64,000 nucleotides of DNA from Lachnospiraceae bacterium (lineage in GTDB: Bacteria; Bacillota; Clostridia; Lachnospirales; Lachnospiraceae): assembly GCA_910575105.1 (NCBI GenBank), contig CAJTDK010000008.1:1-64000 (forward strand). Direction: 5' to 3'. The first letter of the stretch is position 1. Each line of letters opens with the position of its first letter. Below the pieces are notes generated by a model. That model made no database searches and was not told where the DNA came from. It worked only from the letters and a program-made list of their open reading frames with translations. The position numbers and the translations under genes were made by a program. Of the stretch, positions 51,291 through 59,600 are shown piece after piece.

Positions 51291-51890
51291 TTATCCAATC
51301 ATATCATATATGAGATTCAGCGCCAGCAACGGACCCTGTTCATAGTCGTTATCCGTTCTTTCAGCTTTTATCTTTCGAAACTGTTCCACAAGCAGCGATG
51401 TATATTCCGCCTTTTTCTTCACACCAAATACAATACACAGCTCCGAACGGGCATACGCATTTCTGATATCCGGGAAGAGATCATAGAGTTGTTCCGTATA
51501 TTTTGTATCCACATTAGCAAGCAGTACAGCCGCATTTTCTATAAATACGTCATATCCGGACCGGCATATTTTTTTCAGTACCAAAGGCATAACCTCATCC
51601 TGATATTCAATCGCTGTTCTAATCAAAAGACCGGTGTTTACAGAATCCTTGATTTTTCTCATACATGGCACGATATCTTCGGTCTTGCTCAGATTCATCA
51701 CATATGCTTTTTCCATCAGGAACCCTTCATACCTTGACCCATTCATTAACGGAATAACTGTATCGTCTAACTGCTCTTCAAAATCTGACATCGTAACTGT
51801 TATCATGCGAAAATGAGTCAACGAAGCAGCCGAAACTTCCTTGAGTGGATATTCTTCAAAAAAACGTTCAGGTAACTGCATATTATTCAC
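51291..51890 (-). CDS. hypothetical protein, 199 aa, helical-repeat-like
   Basis: The soluble, helix-rich protein (199 aa) has stretches such as GLLIRTAIEYQDEVMPLVLKKI and IENAAVLLANVDTKYTEQL that look like HEAT-type repeats. No catalytic motif is recognised. It precedes the DUF2130 gene by 16 bp and shares its promoter, so the pair may act together. Confidence 0.65.
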   Translation of the reverse strand: MNNMQLPERFFEEYPLKEVSAASLTHFRMITVTMSDFEEQLDDTVIPLMNGSRYEGFLMEKAYVMNLSKTEDIVPCMRKIKDSVNTGLLIRTAIEYQDEVMPLVLKKICRSGYDVFIENAAVLLANVDTKYTEQLYDLFPDIRNAYARSELCIVFGVKKKAEYTSLLVEQFRKIKAERTDNDYEQGPLLALNLIYDMIG

Positions 51891-51961
51891 CTTCTAATTC
51901 CCTCCACAGCATCCTTTTCCGCTTCCGCACATGCAAAAAACATTGTGATAAATCTTTTTAT

Positions 51962-51990
51962 ATTATATATTAAACTTGCCCCTGCGGCAA
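51962..51990 (-). promoter_or_regulatory. promoter of the 199-aa/DUF2130 pair
   Basis: TTGCCG (51985-51990), 17 bp, TATAAT (51962-51967) on the minus strand. Confidence 0.6.
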
Positions 51991-52030
51991 TGATCCTTTT
52001 CCATCGAGCACAAATTGCCATCAGTACTTG

Positions 52031-52139
52031 ATTACTATTCACGATCTGAAGGCCGTTCATAGCAACGATTCGGGGTGGTATTCCGAGTTTTGCTGTGCAA
52101 AAGCCGCTCCTCCTGTATCATGTTCTCTCAGAATGCGCA
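52031..52139. repeat. dispersed palindromic repeat, degenerate copy C
   Basis: It shares TTACTATTCACG at the left end, then TTCCGAGTTTTGCTGTGCAAAAGCCGC (as CCGAG..., GTGCAAAAGCCGC), TCCTGTATCATGTTCT and AGAATGCGCAG with copy B. It has an insertion of about 20 bp near the left end and lacks the right inverted repeat, ending at the 3' end of the next gene. Confidence 0.65.
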
Positions 52140-52145
52140 GCTCCC

Positions 52146-53087
52146 CTAACCCTCTGCAGCTATCACTGTCCGCCAAAACAAGACCAGCACTGCCGCGCCT
52201 TCAAGAACCCCCGCCTGCATCCACGCCCCGAGCATCCGCTGCCACGGCGCAAATTCCTGATGGCGCATAAGTCCCTGTATCTGCTGCCTTTTCTCCCTGA
52301 AAAGCTGCACAAAAAAGTCAAAATCCGACCAGTAGGACGGCAGATAGTCACTGCCCGGCGACGCAAAGCTGATCCCCAGGATCAATATCTCTGCCGCAAG
52401 AACCATATACAGCACCGCGATGATCCTTCTCTTCCTGTCTTTCACCCCGGCCGCGGCCAGAAAAACTGCAATCAGCAGAAAATAAAAAAGACATGCCGTC
52501 GTATAATACAGATGCCCGTCAATTCTCTGCTGCCCTACTTTCCCAAGGGACGCCTCCAGAGTACCGAATGCCGTCTCCGGGGACGAAGATTTTTCTGCCC
52601 TTTTTACAGCGATGCCGTCATAAGCCGTCCCCTCCTTCGCCGGGACGATGCAGAGGGGCTGATCTCCCCCAAGAATCCCTGAGACCACATACTCCGACCC
52701 TTCCCAGCTCACCTTCATCCCAAGGACATTATCCGACCCGAAGATCTCCCTTGCCGTCTCTCGGTCCAGCAGGCAGACGCTCTGTTCTCCTTCCGTAAAA
52801 TATCTTCCCGCGCACAATTGCTTCCCGAATACCGCGCTCTGCTGCCCCTTCATCTGATACAGGGACACGATTTTTTCCCTGCCCGTTCCCTCACAGCCGA
52901 CCGGCACCTTCCCTTCCGCTCTCCACAGCGCTGCCTCGGAAAATATCCCGCCCGATTCGTTCTCCCTGACAAGCCGGGACAAGGCATCCTCCTCCACCTC
53001 CCCCTTTCCGTAAGCGACCGCCGTAACATCCGCGTACTCGAAAAGGCTGTGCAGCCGGGTGATGATCAGCATATTCAATACCAGCAA
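52146..53087 (-). CDS. FtsX/MacB-like membrane protein without ATPase (orphan)
   Basis: A short N-terminal membrane segment leads into an extracytoplasmic MacB_PCD-like domain (about 20-170) with YFTEGEQSVCLLDRETAREIFG and VLGMKV, followed by three C-terminal hydrophobic segments. The FtsX box seen in the permease at 13.5 kb is not evident, so export activity is doubtful. The frame is open up to an ATA codon at 53111 after an AAAGGAG; with TTG 53087 the first helix would be cut short, so the start is uncertain. It is the last gene of the importer/HlyD operon. Confidence 0.65.
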   Translation of the reverse strand: MLVLNMLIITRLHSLFEYADVTAVAYGKGEVEEDALSRLVRENESGGIFSEAALWRAEGKVPVGCEGTGREKIVSLYQMKGQQSAVFGKQLCAGRYFTEGEQSVCLLDRETAREIFGSDNVLGMKVSWEGSEYVVSGILGGDQPLCIVPAKEGTAYDGIAVKRAEKSSSPETAFGTLEASLGKVGQQRIDGHLYYTTACLFYFLLIAVFLAAAGVKDRKRRIIAVLYMVLAAEILILGISFASPGSDYLPSYWSDFDFFVQLFREKRQQIQGLMRHQEFAPWQRMLGAWMQAGVLEGAAVLVLFWRTVIAAEG

Positions 53088-53113
53088 AGCCAGGAAACAG
53101 GCCGCCGTCTTTA

Positions 53114-54544
53114 TTACTCCTTTATCCGTACCCGGTCACCTCCTGACACGAATTTTTCCGATGATATGATAATCTGGTCTTCCTTTTTAAGCTCCGAGGT
53201 GATGGCGGCGCTTTTCCCGTCCTTTTCCAGCACAGTTACTGGAACCCTCTTCGCGACCATAAGGGTTCCCAGCATCTGCTCCTTCTCTGAGATGATCAGG
53301 CAGTACGCCCCTTCCATATCCTCCCGCAGCGCCGAGATCGGTATGATCTGCTCATATTCCTTTTCCGACTCTGTCTCCGCTTTCCAGGTAAATGTCTCCG
53401 TTCCTTCAACCTCCGTCTCCTGCGGCAGCGACGCGTACCAGATGTAGGATGACTCTTTTTCCTTCCCTTCTTCTTCGCTTCCCGAAGACGCCTCTACAGT
53501 CTCTACCTCTGCCTCCGTCTTCCCTCCCGAAGAGAACTCGGCTGTTGCCTGTATGCCCGGCGCGATTCTATCCTTATCCGCCTGTGCCACTTCTCCCCGG
53601 AGCTTCCACCCGCCGTTCCCAAGGACGATATACTCCGTCCCCGCAGCGATAACGCCGGTCTGCACATGATTTTCAAGTACGGTGCAGTCCTTCTTTGCCA
53701 GAATCTTCCCTCCTGCCTTCTCGTACTGTTTGAGCACCTTAAGCTCCTTTCCTGCCGTCTCCACCTGCGCAGCAGCTGCCTGCGCGCTGGTCCTGGCCGC
53801 CTCCTGGGTATTAGCGCTGTTTTTATCCTGGGCGGCGTCTTCTGCTTTGGCCAGCTCGTATGCCGCCCGCGCCTGGGATCTCTCCTGCCTCGCCGCCTCT
53901 GTCTCAGCCTTTGCCGCCTGGTAGCTTTCCTTTAGCTCCTGCTTTTTCAACGATCCGCCGCCATCTCCAGACGTTTCCTGGTTCTTATATGATTCCTGGT
54001 TTTTGTACGATTCCTGGTTATTATACGCTTCCTGGCTCTTGTACGATTCCTGCTCCTTGTATGCCTCCCACAACGCCTTCGCCTTTTTCTCCTTATCTTC
54101 TGCCTTTTTAAGCTTCTTTTCTGCTTCCGTGAGAGCCTGGTACGCGCTCTTTGCCGCCGGCACTCTGGCAGGCTTTCTGGCTGAGATCTGCTGCTCCTTT
54201 GCCTGCAGATTCAGCTGCTCCAATTCCTCCTCCTTCTTTTCGATCTCCTGCTTTAGATATTTCTTGCGGAATTTAACCAGGCATTTTCCCTTTTTCACAG
54301 TGCTGCCCTGCGGGGCTGTCCATTCAACCTGCTGCCCTGCCCACAAAAATATCTTCTGCTCCTTCTTCGGCACGATATTTCCCGTCCCCCCACAAGTATA
54401 GGAAAGCTTGCCGCGCCCTGTTTTTTTCACCTCCACCTGTGCCACCAGGACGGATGCCGCCGCCCGGGAAAGCACCGTGCATACTGCCATAACCGCAAGG
54501 AATCCGAAAAATACCTTCACCGCCAATCTCCTGCCTGTACTCAC
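53114..54544 (-). CDS. HlyD/MacA-like membrane fusion protein with hexapeptide repeats
   Basis: The 476-aa protein has an N-terminal membrane anchor (about 8-28), a biotinyl-lipoyl-like half (TGNIVPKKEQKIFLWAGQQVEW), a long coiled coil (about 95-290), the returning lipoyl half (KILAKKDCTVLENHVQTGVI) and beta-barrel domains to the end. It starts at GTG 54544 with GGAGGG at good spacing. Five YKxQE(S/A/T) hexapeptides interrupt the hairpin at 162-191. It would bridge a permease to the outside, yet the operon has no export ATPase. Confidence 0.82.
   Translation of the reverse strand: MSTGRRLAVKVFFGFLAVMAVCTVLSRAAASVLVAQVEVKKTGRGKLSYTCGGTGNIVPKKEQKIFLWAGQQVEWTAPQGSTVKKGKCLVKFRKKYLKQEIEKKEEELEQLNLQAKEQQISARKPARVPAAKSAYQALTEAEKKLKKAEDKEKKAKALWEAYKEQESYKSQEAYNNQESYKNQESYKNQETSGDGGGSLKKQELKESYQAAKAETEAARQERSQARAAYELAKAEDAAQDKNSANTQEAARTSAQAAAAQVETAGKELKVLKQYEKAGGKILAKKDCTVLENHVQTGVIAAGTEYIVLGNGGWKLRGEVAQADKDRIAPGIQATAEFSSGGKTEAEVETVEASSGSEEEGKEKESSYIWYASLPQETEVEGTETFTWKAETESEKEYEQIIPISALREDMEGAYCLIISEKEQMLGTLMVAKRVPVTVLEKDGKSAAITSELKKEDQIIISSEKFVSGGDRVRIKE
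53972..54061 (-). repeat. five 18-bp in-frame repeats within the HlyD-like gene
   Basis: Five consecutive 18-bp units encode YKEQES, YKSQEA, YNNQES, YKNQES and YKNQET. The unit number may vary between strains and would change coiled-coil hairpin length by 6 residues per unit. Confidence 0.85.
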
Positions 54545-54573
54545 CTTTAATCCCTCCTAGCTTGCTTATAATT

Positions 54574-55425
54574 TTAGAAGCTTCCCGATGCCCCGATCCC
54601 TTTCTCCAGGCTCTCCTGCCCGCAGAAAAACAGAAGGACTGCCGGGAGCAGCGTAATGATAGACGCGGCAAATGCCGTCTGCACCTCCCCCTTCACCATC
54701 ACCGGAAGATACAGCGAAAGCGGCTTAAGGGATTCCGTCTTAAGATAAGTCAGCGGCTGCTCCACCGCATTCCAGTATTCCAGAAAGCTTAAGATTACCA
54801 CGGAAAATATCCCCGGCCTCCCAAGGGGCACCCCGATCCTGATAAATATCCCGAAGTCCCCCGCGCCGTCGATCTTAGCCGCCTCGATGACCTCCTTCGG
54901 AATGGCGGCAAATGATCTTGACAGAATGAACACCGGGAGCGCGGAAAATATCCCCGGCAGGATCACTGCAAGATACGTATCCAGAAGTTTCAGGGAATCC
55001 AGCACCAGATATCCGGACACCATCGTCACCTGAAAGGGCAGAATCAGCAGCAGCATATATAAGAACCTAAGCGCCGCCTTTCCCGGGAAATCATAGCGGG
55101 CCAGCGCCCACGCCGCCAGAACGGCGGTAAAAAGCTGTCCTGCGACTACCCCTCCGGCGATAACCGCCGAATTCCAGAACGCCGCGAAATATTCCGGCGA
55201 ATCTAAAAGGAGCCTTACATATGCCCGCATGGTCGGATACTGCGGAAACAGCCTGAATTGCGCCTTTCCTCCGTAATCCGACAGAACCGCCCCGCAAGTC
55301 TCGATAATCTCCCGCTTTCCCATCAGGGAATTGGTACAGAGCATAACCAGAGGCATGACCATCAGGATAAGCAATACTGCCAGAATCATGCGCATCACGA
55401 TACCCCATATTGTTGTTTTTTTCAT
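54574..55425 (-). CDS. carbohydrate ABC transporter permease (MalG type)
   Basis: The 283-aa permease has six hydrophobic helices, and the EAA loop EAAKIDGAGDFGIFIRIGVP (about 182-201). GGAAGG precedes the start, which overlaps the other permease gene by 4 bp (ATGA). It pairs with that permease to form a CUT1-type importer channel. Confidence 0.9.
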   Translation of the reverse strand: MKKTTIWGIVMRMILAVLLILMVMPLVMLCTNSLMGKREIIETCGAVLSDYGGKAQFRLFPQYPTMRAYVRLLLDSPEYFAAFWNSAVIAGGVVAGQLFTAVLAAWALARYDFPGKAALRFLYMLLLILPFQVTMVSGYLVLDSLKLLDTYLAVILPGIFSALPVFILSRSFAAIPKEVIEAAKIDGAGDFGIFIRIGVPLGRPGIFSVVILSFLEYWNAVEQPLTYLKTESLKPLSLYLPVMVKGEVQTAFAASIITLLPAVLLFFCGQESLEKGIGASGSF

Positions 55426-56534
55426 GAATCCTTCCGCCCTTTTCTCCTTTTTCTTTTCCCGGTATCCGCCGGTTTTTCCCCATGCCCTGCCAGCTCTTCC
55501 GCCTTATGCAGCTTACCCTTATACTCTGGCGCAGAGACAGGTAACGACTCGCCGCTATTTACAAAAAAGTGTAACGGCTTGCCCTTATGCTCCGACGTAG
55601 AGACACGCCTGCGCTTCCCCCTATTTTCCGACGCAAGGACGCGGGCCAGCGTCCCGGCAGCAAACAGAAAAATCCCGGTAGCAAGCACAAGCAGCGAAGC
55701 TGCTGCCGTCAGCTTCTGGATATCCAGGTTCACGAACCAATTATTGAACAGATGCTGCAGCATATAGATGCTCTCATGAGGATAATCCCCCGACAGAAGA
55801 TACGCCTCCCGGAACACCCGGAACCCATTGACGAAGGAAAGGAGCGCCGTCACATATGCCGTCGCCCTTAGCTGCGGCAGTGTAATATACCAAAAGCAGG
55901 CGAATCCTCCCGCTCCCTGGACTCTGGCGGCTTCATACTGTTCCTTTTCTATTCCGGCGATGCCCGTCATCCAGAGGATCATATCGTACCCCAGATTCTT
56001 CCAGATATAGCAGACCACCAGCACCCAGAAGGCACAGCCGCCGTTCAGCCAGTCCCGTCCCGCAAACCCAAGCCATCCGGCCAGCAGGTTCAGCCATCCC
56101 TTCTCGTCAAAGAGCATCTGGAAAAATACAACGACAGACGCCGCCGGGATCGCCATCGGGAGGGTAAAGCCTGTCTTTATCCTGCTTATAGCCATAATCC
56201 CATTTTTTCGCCTGCCTCCCCAGGCGCCGGAGGTCTTGCCTCTTCTCTTTCTGTGCCCCGCGTCCGCCATGCTCTGAAACATCACTGCGACCCAAAGAGA
56301 CAACAGCAAAAGCAGAGGAATGCAGACTGCCATGAATCTGGCTGTATTGGCGGCGGCCAGCCAGAAAGCCTTATTCTCCAGTACCGCACAGTAGTTGGAC
56401 AGGCCGACGAACCCGCTGCCTACCGCCTGAAGGCAGGAGCGCCGGAACACATCCAGAAAGGGGATCAGTACAAAGCACACTGTTCCAAAAAGATTCGGGA
56501 GCAGGAACAGATACGCCTTCCCGCTCCCGCTCAT
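55422..56534 (-). CDS. carbohydrate ABC transporter permease (MalF type) with basic C-terminal tail
   Basis: The 370-aa permease has the PNLFGTVCFVLIPFLDV start, about six helices and the EAA loop EAARVQGAGGFACFWYITLP. The ATG at 56534 lies one base after the binding-protein stop, with GGAG inside its last codons; a longer frame is unsupported. Unusual features are a basic insertion (RKRRGKTSG...RRKNG) after the second helix and a long cytoplasmic tail of about 70 residues with repeated HKGKPLH/YKGKLHK units ending KRKRRKGRKDS. Confidence 0.87.
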   Translation of the reverse strand: MSGSGKAYLFLLPNLFGTVCFVLIPFLDVFRRSCLQAVGSGFVGLSNYCAVLENKAFWLAAANTARFMAVCIPLLLLLSLWVAVMFQSMADAGHRKRRGKTSGAWGGRRKNGIMAISRIKTGFTLPMAIPAASVVVFFQMLFDEKGWLNLLAGWLGFAGRDWLNGGCAFWVLVVCYIWKNLGYDMILWMTGIAGIEKEQYEAARVQGAGGFACFWYITLPQLRATAYVTALLSFVNGFRVFREAYLLSGDYPHESIYMLQHLFNNWFVNLDIQKLTAAASLLVLATGIFLFAAGTLARVLASENRGKRRRVSTSEHKGKPLHFFVNSGESLPVSAPEYKGKLHKAEELAGHGEKPADTGKRKRRKGRKDS

Positions 56535-56535
56535 C

Positions 56536-58755
56536 TTACTCCGCAAGATAAAGCTCCACTTTCTTCCGGATATTCTCTGCTCCTTCTCCTGCCCCGATGC
56601 TGCCGTTAAGAACCTTATCCGCCTCACTCTGGTAGATATCCCATACCGCCCGGTCCTGATTGGCCGGTCTGTTCAGTGTCTTGCACAGCTCAACCAAGTC
56701 TTTGACCTCCTTTACCGTTGGGAACCCGGCATCTATCTTGAAGTCTTCCCCTGCAAGCTCACCGCCCACGCTTATGGTGTAAGAGTCTGCATATTTGCTG
56801 TCTGCCTCTTCCTCCTTCGCCTCCAGCGCCTGGGTAAGGACCGGAAATCCATCGTCTAGCTTCGCTCCCTGCACTTCCTCTGAAAAGAGATATTTCACGA
56901 ATTCCTCCGCGATCTCTTTCTGCTTCGTGTTCTTATTGATTCCCGCGATTCCTCCCGGCAGGTAAAAGCCCTTCAGGGATTTAAGAGTAAAATTCTGTGT
57001 GCGGGCGATCTTGCAGTCCAGCATCATGCTCACCAGGCTGTCGATCCTGTCCGTAACCACCATGTCCGTATGCTTCATCAGATACATGGAACCCGGATTG
57101 CTAAACAAGGTATCCTGGCTGCTTCCCATCTCCATTTCTTCATAAAAATCTGTCTTAGAGTTCTTTGCGATGCTTACGGCAAGCTCCAGGAGCTGTTCCA
57201 TCTTCGCCTTGTCTGCCGTACCGTCCGTTTTCATCAGTTCCTCCTGATACATCTGGAACAGGAAATCCCGGATATACTCCTTATTTGTCACTCCGAATAT
57301 TGCCGCATCCGGATTCTTATCCATATACGCACTAAGGCTGTCCAGGGAATCTAACGCTTTTTCGATCTGCTCATCCCCGTACAGGACAGGAACCGTGAAT
57401 TTTACCGGGATACCGTAGATCTTCCCGTCCTTTTGCAGAGTGTTGTTCATCATATTTTCCAGATAACGATTCTCCTTCATCAGCCCCTTCGCCAGCTTCG
57501 TCAGGTCGCAGAGCACGCCTTTTTCTATGTAAGCGTCCGCCGGAAGGCCGTTAAGCAGCAGGACATCCGCACCCTTTCCGCTGAGAAGCTCTGTATTCAG
57601 CGTCCGGATATCGTCCGAGGATACCTCCCCGGCCTCTTTTCCGGAGGTCTTGAATTCTACTTTTACGTCCGGATTCTTCCTCTGGAACCCGATGACCGCC
57701 TGCTGGATAGTATCGCTTTCTGAAAGACCGAACACCTGAAGCGTATGCTCTGGTACTGCGGCAACGTCTTTGTCATAGGTGTACCGCGCGAAGCTGTAAG
57801 TCTCTTCTTTCCACTGCCGGTACAGCACGAAGAACTCCGTCTCCTGCCCCTTTATTATCCCCGCTGGAGCGTTGACCGGCGAGCCCATAGCTCCCATCCC
57901 TCCGTCCATGAGCACCTCCCGGCTGTCGTCTCCGGGCTTCATCCGAACGATTCCTTCCGATGAGACCATGTACCAGTTCTCCTTGCCGCCGCACAGCTGG
58001 CCGTTTTCTGTCTGGGTAAACGTAAGCTTTCCCTGCTCCTTCCCGTCCTTGTCGTAGATCAGATAAACGCCATCGTCTGTGTTGGCTGCCACCGTCCCGT
58101 CATCCCCTGCGAAGATCATTTTCTGGCCATCGCTGCTGGAATGCATGCTCTCAAACTCCTCTACCGTATCCAGAGTATCCGGAGACACGACGACGATCTT
58201 AGACTGGTAGATATCCTGAAGCCAGTAATTTCCCCCGCCGTCAGCAGCTATACTGATGATCGACGAATACCCATACTCCGTCTTTTTCTCAAGGTAAGGG
58301 ATATCTAAAAGTTCCCCGCTCTGTCCGTCCCTGCTTCTCGCGATACAGGTCTTCATCTGTTCATTAAGCCCGGCCACGAGTTGTACGCCGTCCGTTGTCT
58401 CGGCCACACTGACCGGGTAATCTATCTTTCCCTTACACGTCTTACTGACCCAGTCCAGGTCGCTTTCCTCCCACTCTCCGTCTATGTACTCACAGCGCCT
58501 GATCTGCTCATCCTTTACGGCGACGAATATCACCGGGTTTCCGTCCTTCGACTTTGACAGATTAATCGCCCGCTCGCCTTCCTTAATGGGGAGGCTGATC
58601 TCCTCCTCCACATATCTGCCTTTCCCCGCGCTGTCTTCCCCCGCGCCTTTTCCCTCATCTTCTGCGCTCTTCTGGCCGCAGCCGTTCAGCACGCCTGATG
58701 CCAGGATGACCGCCAGCATGATCAGCAACATACATCTGATATTTCTTTTTACCAT
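56536..58755 (-). CDS. propeller-fused solute-binding lipoprotein
   Basis: The 739-aa lipoprotein has a signal peptide with lipobox LNGC. Residues about 45-330 form repeated beta-strand units (GNPVIFVAVKD, DGVQLVAGLN, GGNYWLQDI, DGTVAANTDDGVYLIYD) like a beta-propeller; residues about 340-739 are a family 1 solute-binding protein starting LQVFGLSESDTIQQAV. Such a double architecture could bind ligand and also sense or contact another partner. It is first in its operon and divergent from the two-component system. Confidence 0.82.
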   Translation of the reverse strand: MVKRNIRCMLLIMLAVILASGVLNGCGQKSAEDEGKGAGEDSAGKGRYVEEEISLPIKEGERAINLSKSKDGNPVIFVAVKDEQIRRCEYIDGEWEESDLDWVSKTCKGKIDYPVSVAETTDGVQLVAGLNEQMKTCIARSRDGQSGELLDIPYLEKKTEYGYSSIISIAADGGGNYWLQDIYQSKIVVVSPDTLDTVEEFESMHSSSDGQKMIFAGDDGTVAANTDDGVYLIYDKDGKEQGKLTFTQTENGQLCGGKENWYMVSSEGIVRMKPGDDSREVLMDGGMGAMGSPVNAPAGIIKGQETEFFVLYRQWKEETYSFARYTYDKDVAAVPEHTLQVFGLSESDTIQQAVIGFQRKNPDVKVEFKTSGKEAGEVSSDDIRTLNTELLSGKGADVLLLNGLPADAYIEKGVLCDLTKLAKGLMKENRYLENMMNNTLQKDGKIYGIPVKFTVPVLYGDEQIEKALDSLDSLSAYMDKNPDAAIFGVTNKEYIRDFLFQMYQEELMKTDGTADKAKMEQLLELAVSIAKNSKTDFYEEMEMGSSQDTLFSNPGSMYLMKHTDMVVTDRIDSLVSMMLDCKIARTQNFTLKSLKGFYLPGGIAGINKNTKQKEIAEEFVKYLFSEEVQGAKLDDGFPVLTQALEAKEEEADSKYADSYTISVGGELAGEDFKIDAGFPTVKEVKDLVELCKTLNRPANQDRAVWDIYQSEADKVLNGSIGAGEGAENIRKKVELYLAE

Positions 58756-58813
58756 CTCTTATCAACCTCCTTATGTTCAACACTATAACAATGTTTTCTC
58801 AAAAAGACTTTTA

Positions 58814-58850
58814 AAAATCTCATAAAATCTTAAAGAATTTTTTGAGATTT
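58814..58850. promoter_or_regulatory. direct and inverted repeats upstream of the response regulator gene
   Basis: AAAATCT occurs at 58814-58820 and 58824-58830 (10-bp period, as for OmpR-family binding), and AAATCTCA (58815-58822) is mirrored by TGAGATTT (58843-58850). It lies between the divergent operons and may be the response regulator site for both. Confidence 0.45.
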
Positions 58851-58853
58851 CTC

Positions 58854-58862
58854 TGGTATGAT
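58854..58862 (+). promoter_or_regulatory. extended -10 promoter of the two-component genes
   Basis: TGgTATGAT, with no good -35, lies about 55 bp before the response regulator start, next to the repeats. Promoters lacking a -35 often need an activator. Confidence 0.45.
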
Positions 58863-58916
58863 AAGAGTAATAGATTTTTCGATGTACTAATGTACTAGCG
58901 GAAAGAGGGATTTGCA

Positions 58917-59600
58917 ATGCATATTTTGATTATCGAAGACGACAGGGAGCTGTGCGGCGCCCTAAAGGAACAGCTTGATGCCAGAAGCCATCACGTCACC
59001 TGCTGCCACACGGGAAGTGAAGCGCTGTACTGCGCCATGAACGGAGTATACGATCTGATCCTTTTAGACCGGATGCTGCCGGAGATCGACGGATTATCCA
59101 TCCTCCGCTCCATCCGCCAGAACAGGATCACGACGCCAGTGATCTTAACGACCGCCCTCGGCGCAGTAAATGACCGCATCGACGGCTTAGACTGCGGAGC
59201 TGATGATTATCTGGTTAAGCCTTATGCCATCGAAGAGCTGATGGCGCGGATTCGGGCGCTGTCACGCAGGCCCAAGGCCCTGACTGAGCACGAGATGCTC
59301 TCCTATCTGGATATCCGCTTTGACTCCGATGTAAGGATGCTTTCCTGCAAGGGAAGAGAACTGCGCCTCTCCGGCCGGGAATCGCTGCTGTTGGAATTTT
59401 TCCTTAAGAACCCGGAAAAGACGCTGGCCAGGGAGCAGATCTTTTACCGGGTATGGGGTCCGGACGGAACGGTAGAGGACGGGAATCTGGACACCTATAT
59501 CTATTTTCTGAGAAAACATCTGCGCACCTTAAAAAGCCAGGCCGCCATACGCACCGTCCATGGCCTGGGATACCGTATGGAGGATTCCCATGTTTCCTGA
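58917..59600 (+). CDS. OmpR/PhoB-family response regulator
   Basis: The 227-aa protein has a receiver domain with acidic pocket EDD (7-9), phosphoacceptor D51 (LLDRMLP), conserved Thr and Lys in YLVKPYA, and a winged-helix DNA-binding domain (about 130-225) with GRESLLLEFFLKNPEKTLAREQIF and RTVHGLGYRM. GAGGG precedes the start. It is the partner of the kinase gene, which overlaps by 11 bp, and probably controls the divergent transporter operon. Confidence 0.94.
   Translation: MHILIIEDDRELCGALKEQLDARSHHVTCCHTGSEALYCAMNGVYDLILLDRMLPEIDGLSILRSIRQNRITTPVILTTALGAVNDRIDGLDCGADDYLVKPYAIEELMARIRALSRRPKALTEHEMLSYLDIRFDSDVRMLSCKGRELRLSGRESLLLEFFLKNPEKTLAREQIFYRVWGPDGTVEDGNLDTYIYFLRKHLRTLKSQAAIRTVHGLGYRMEDSHVS

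Noticed and set aside
53972-54061. Regular 18-bp repeats that could suggest a CRISPR array
   Set aside because: There are no spacers; the units are contiguous and in frame inside the HlyD-like gene.
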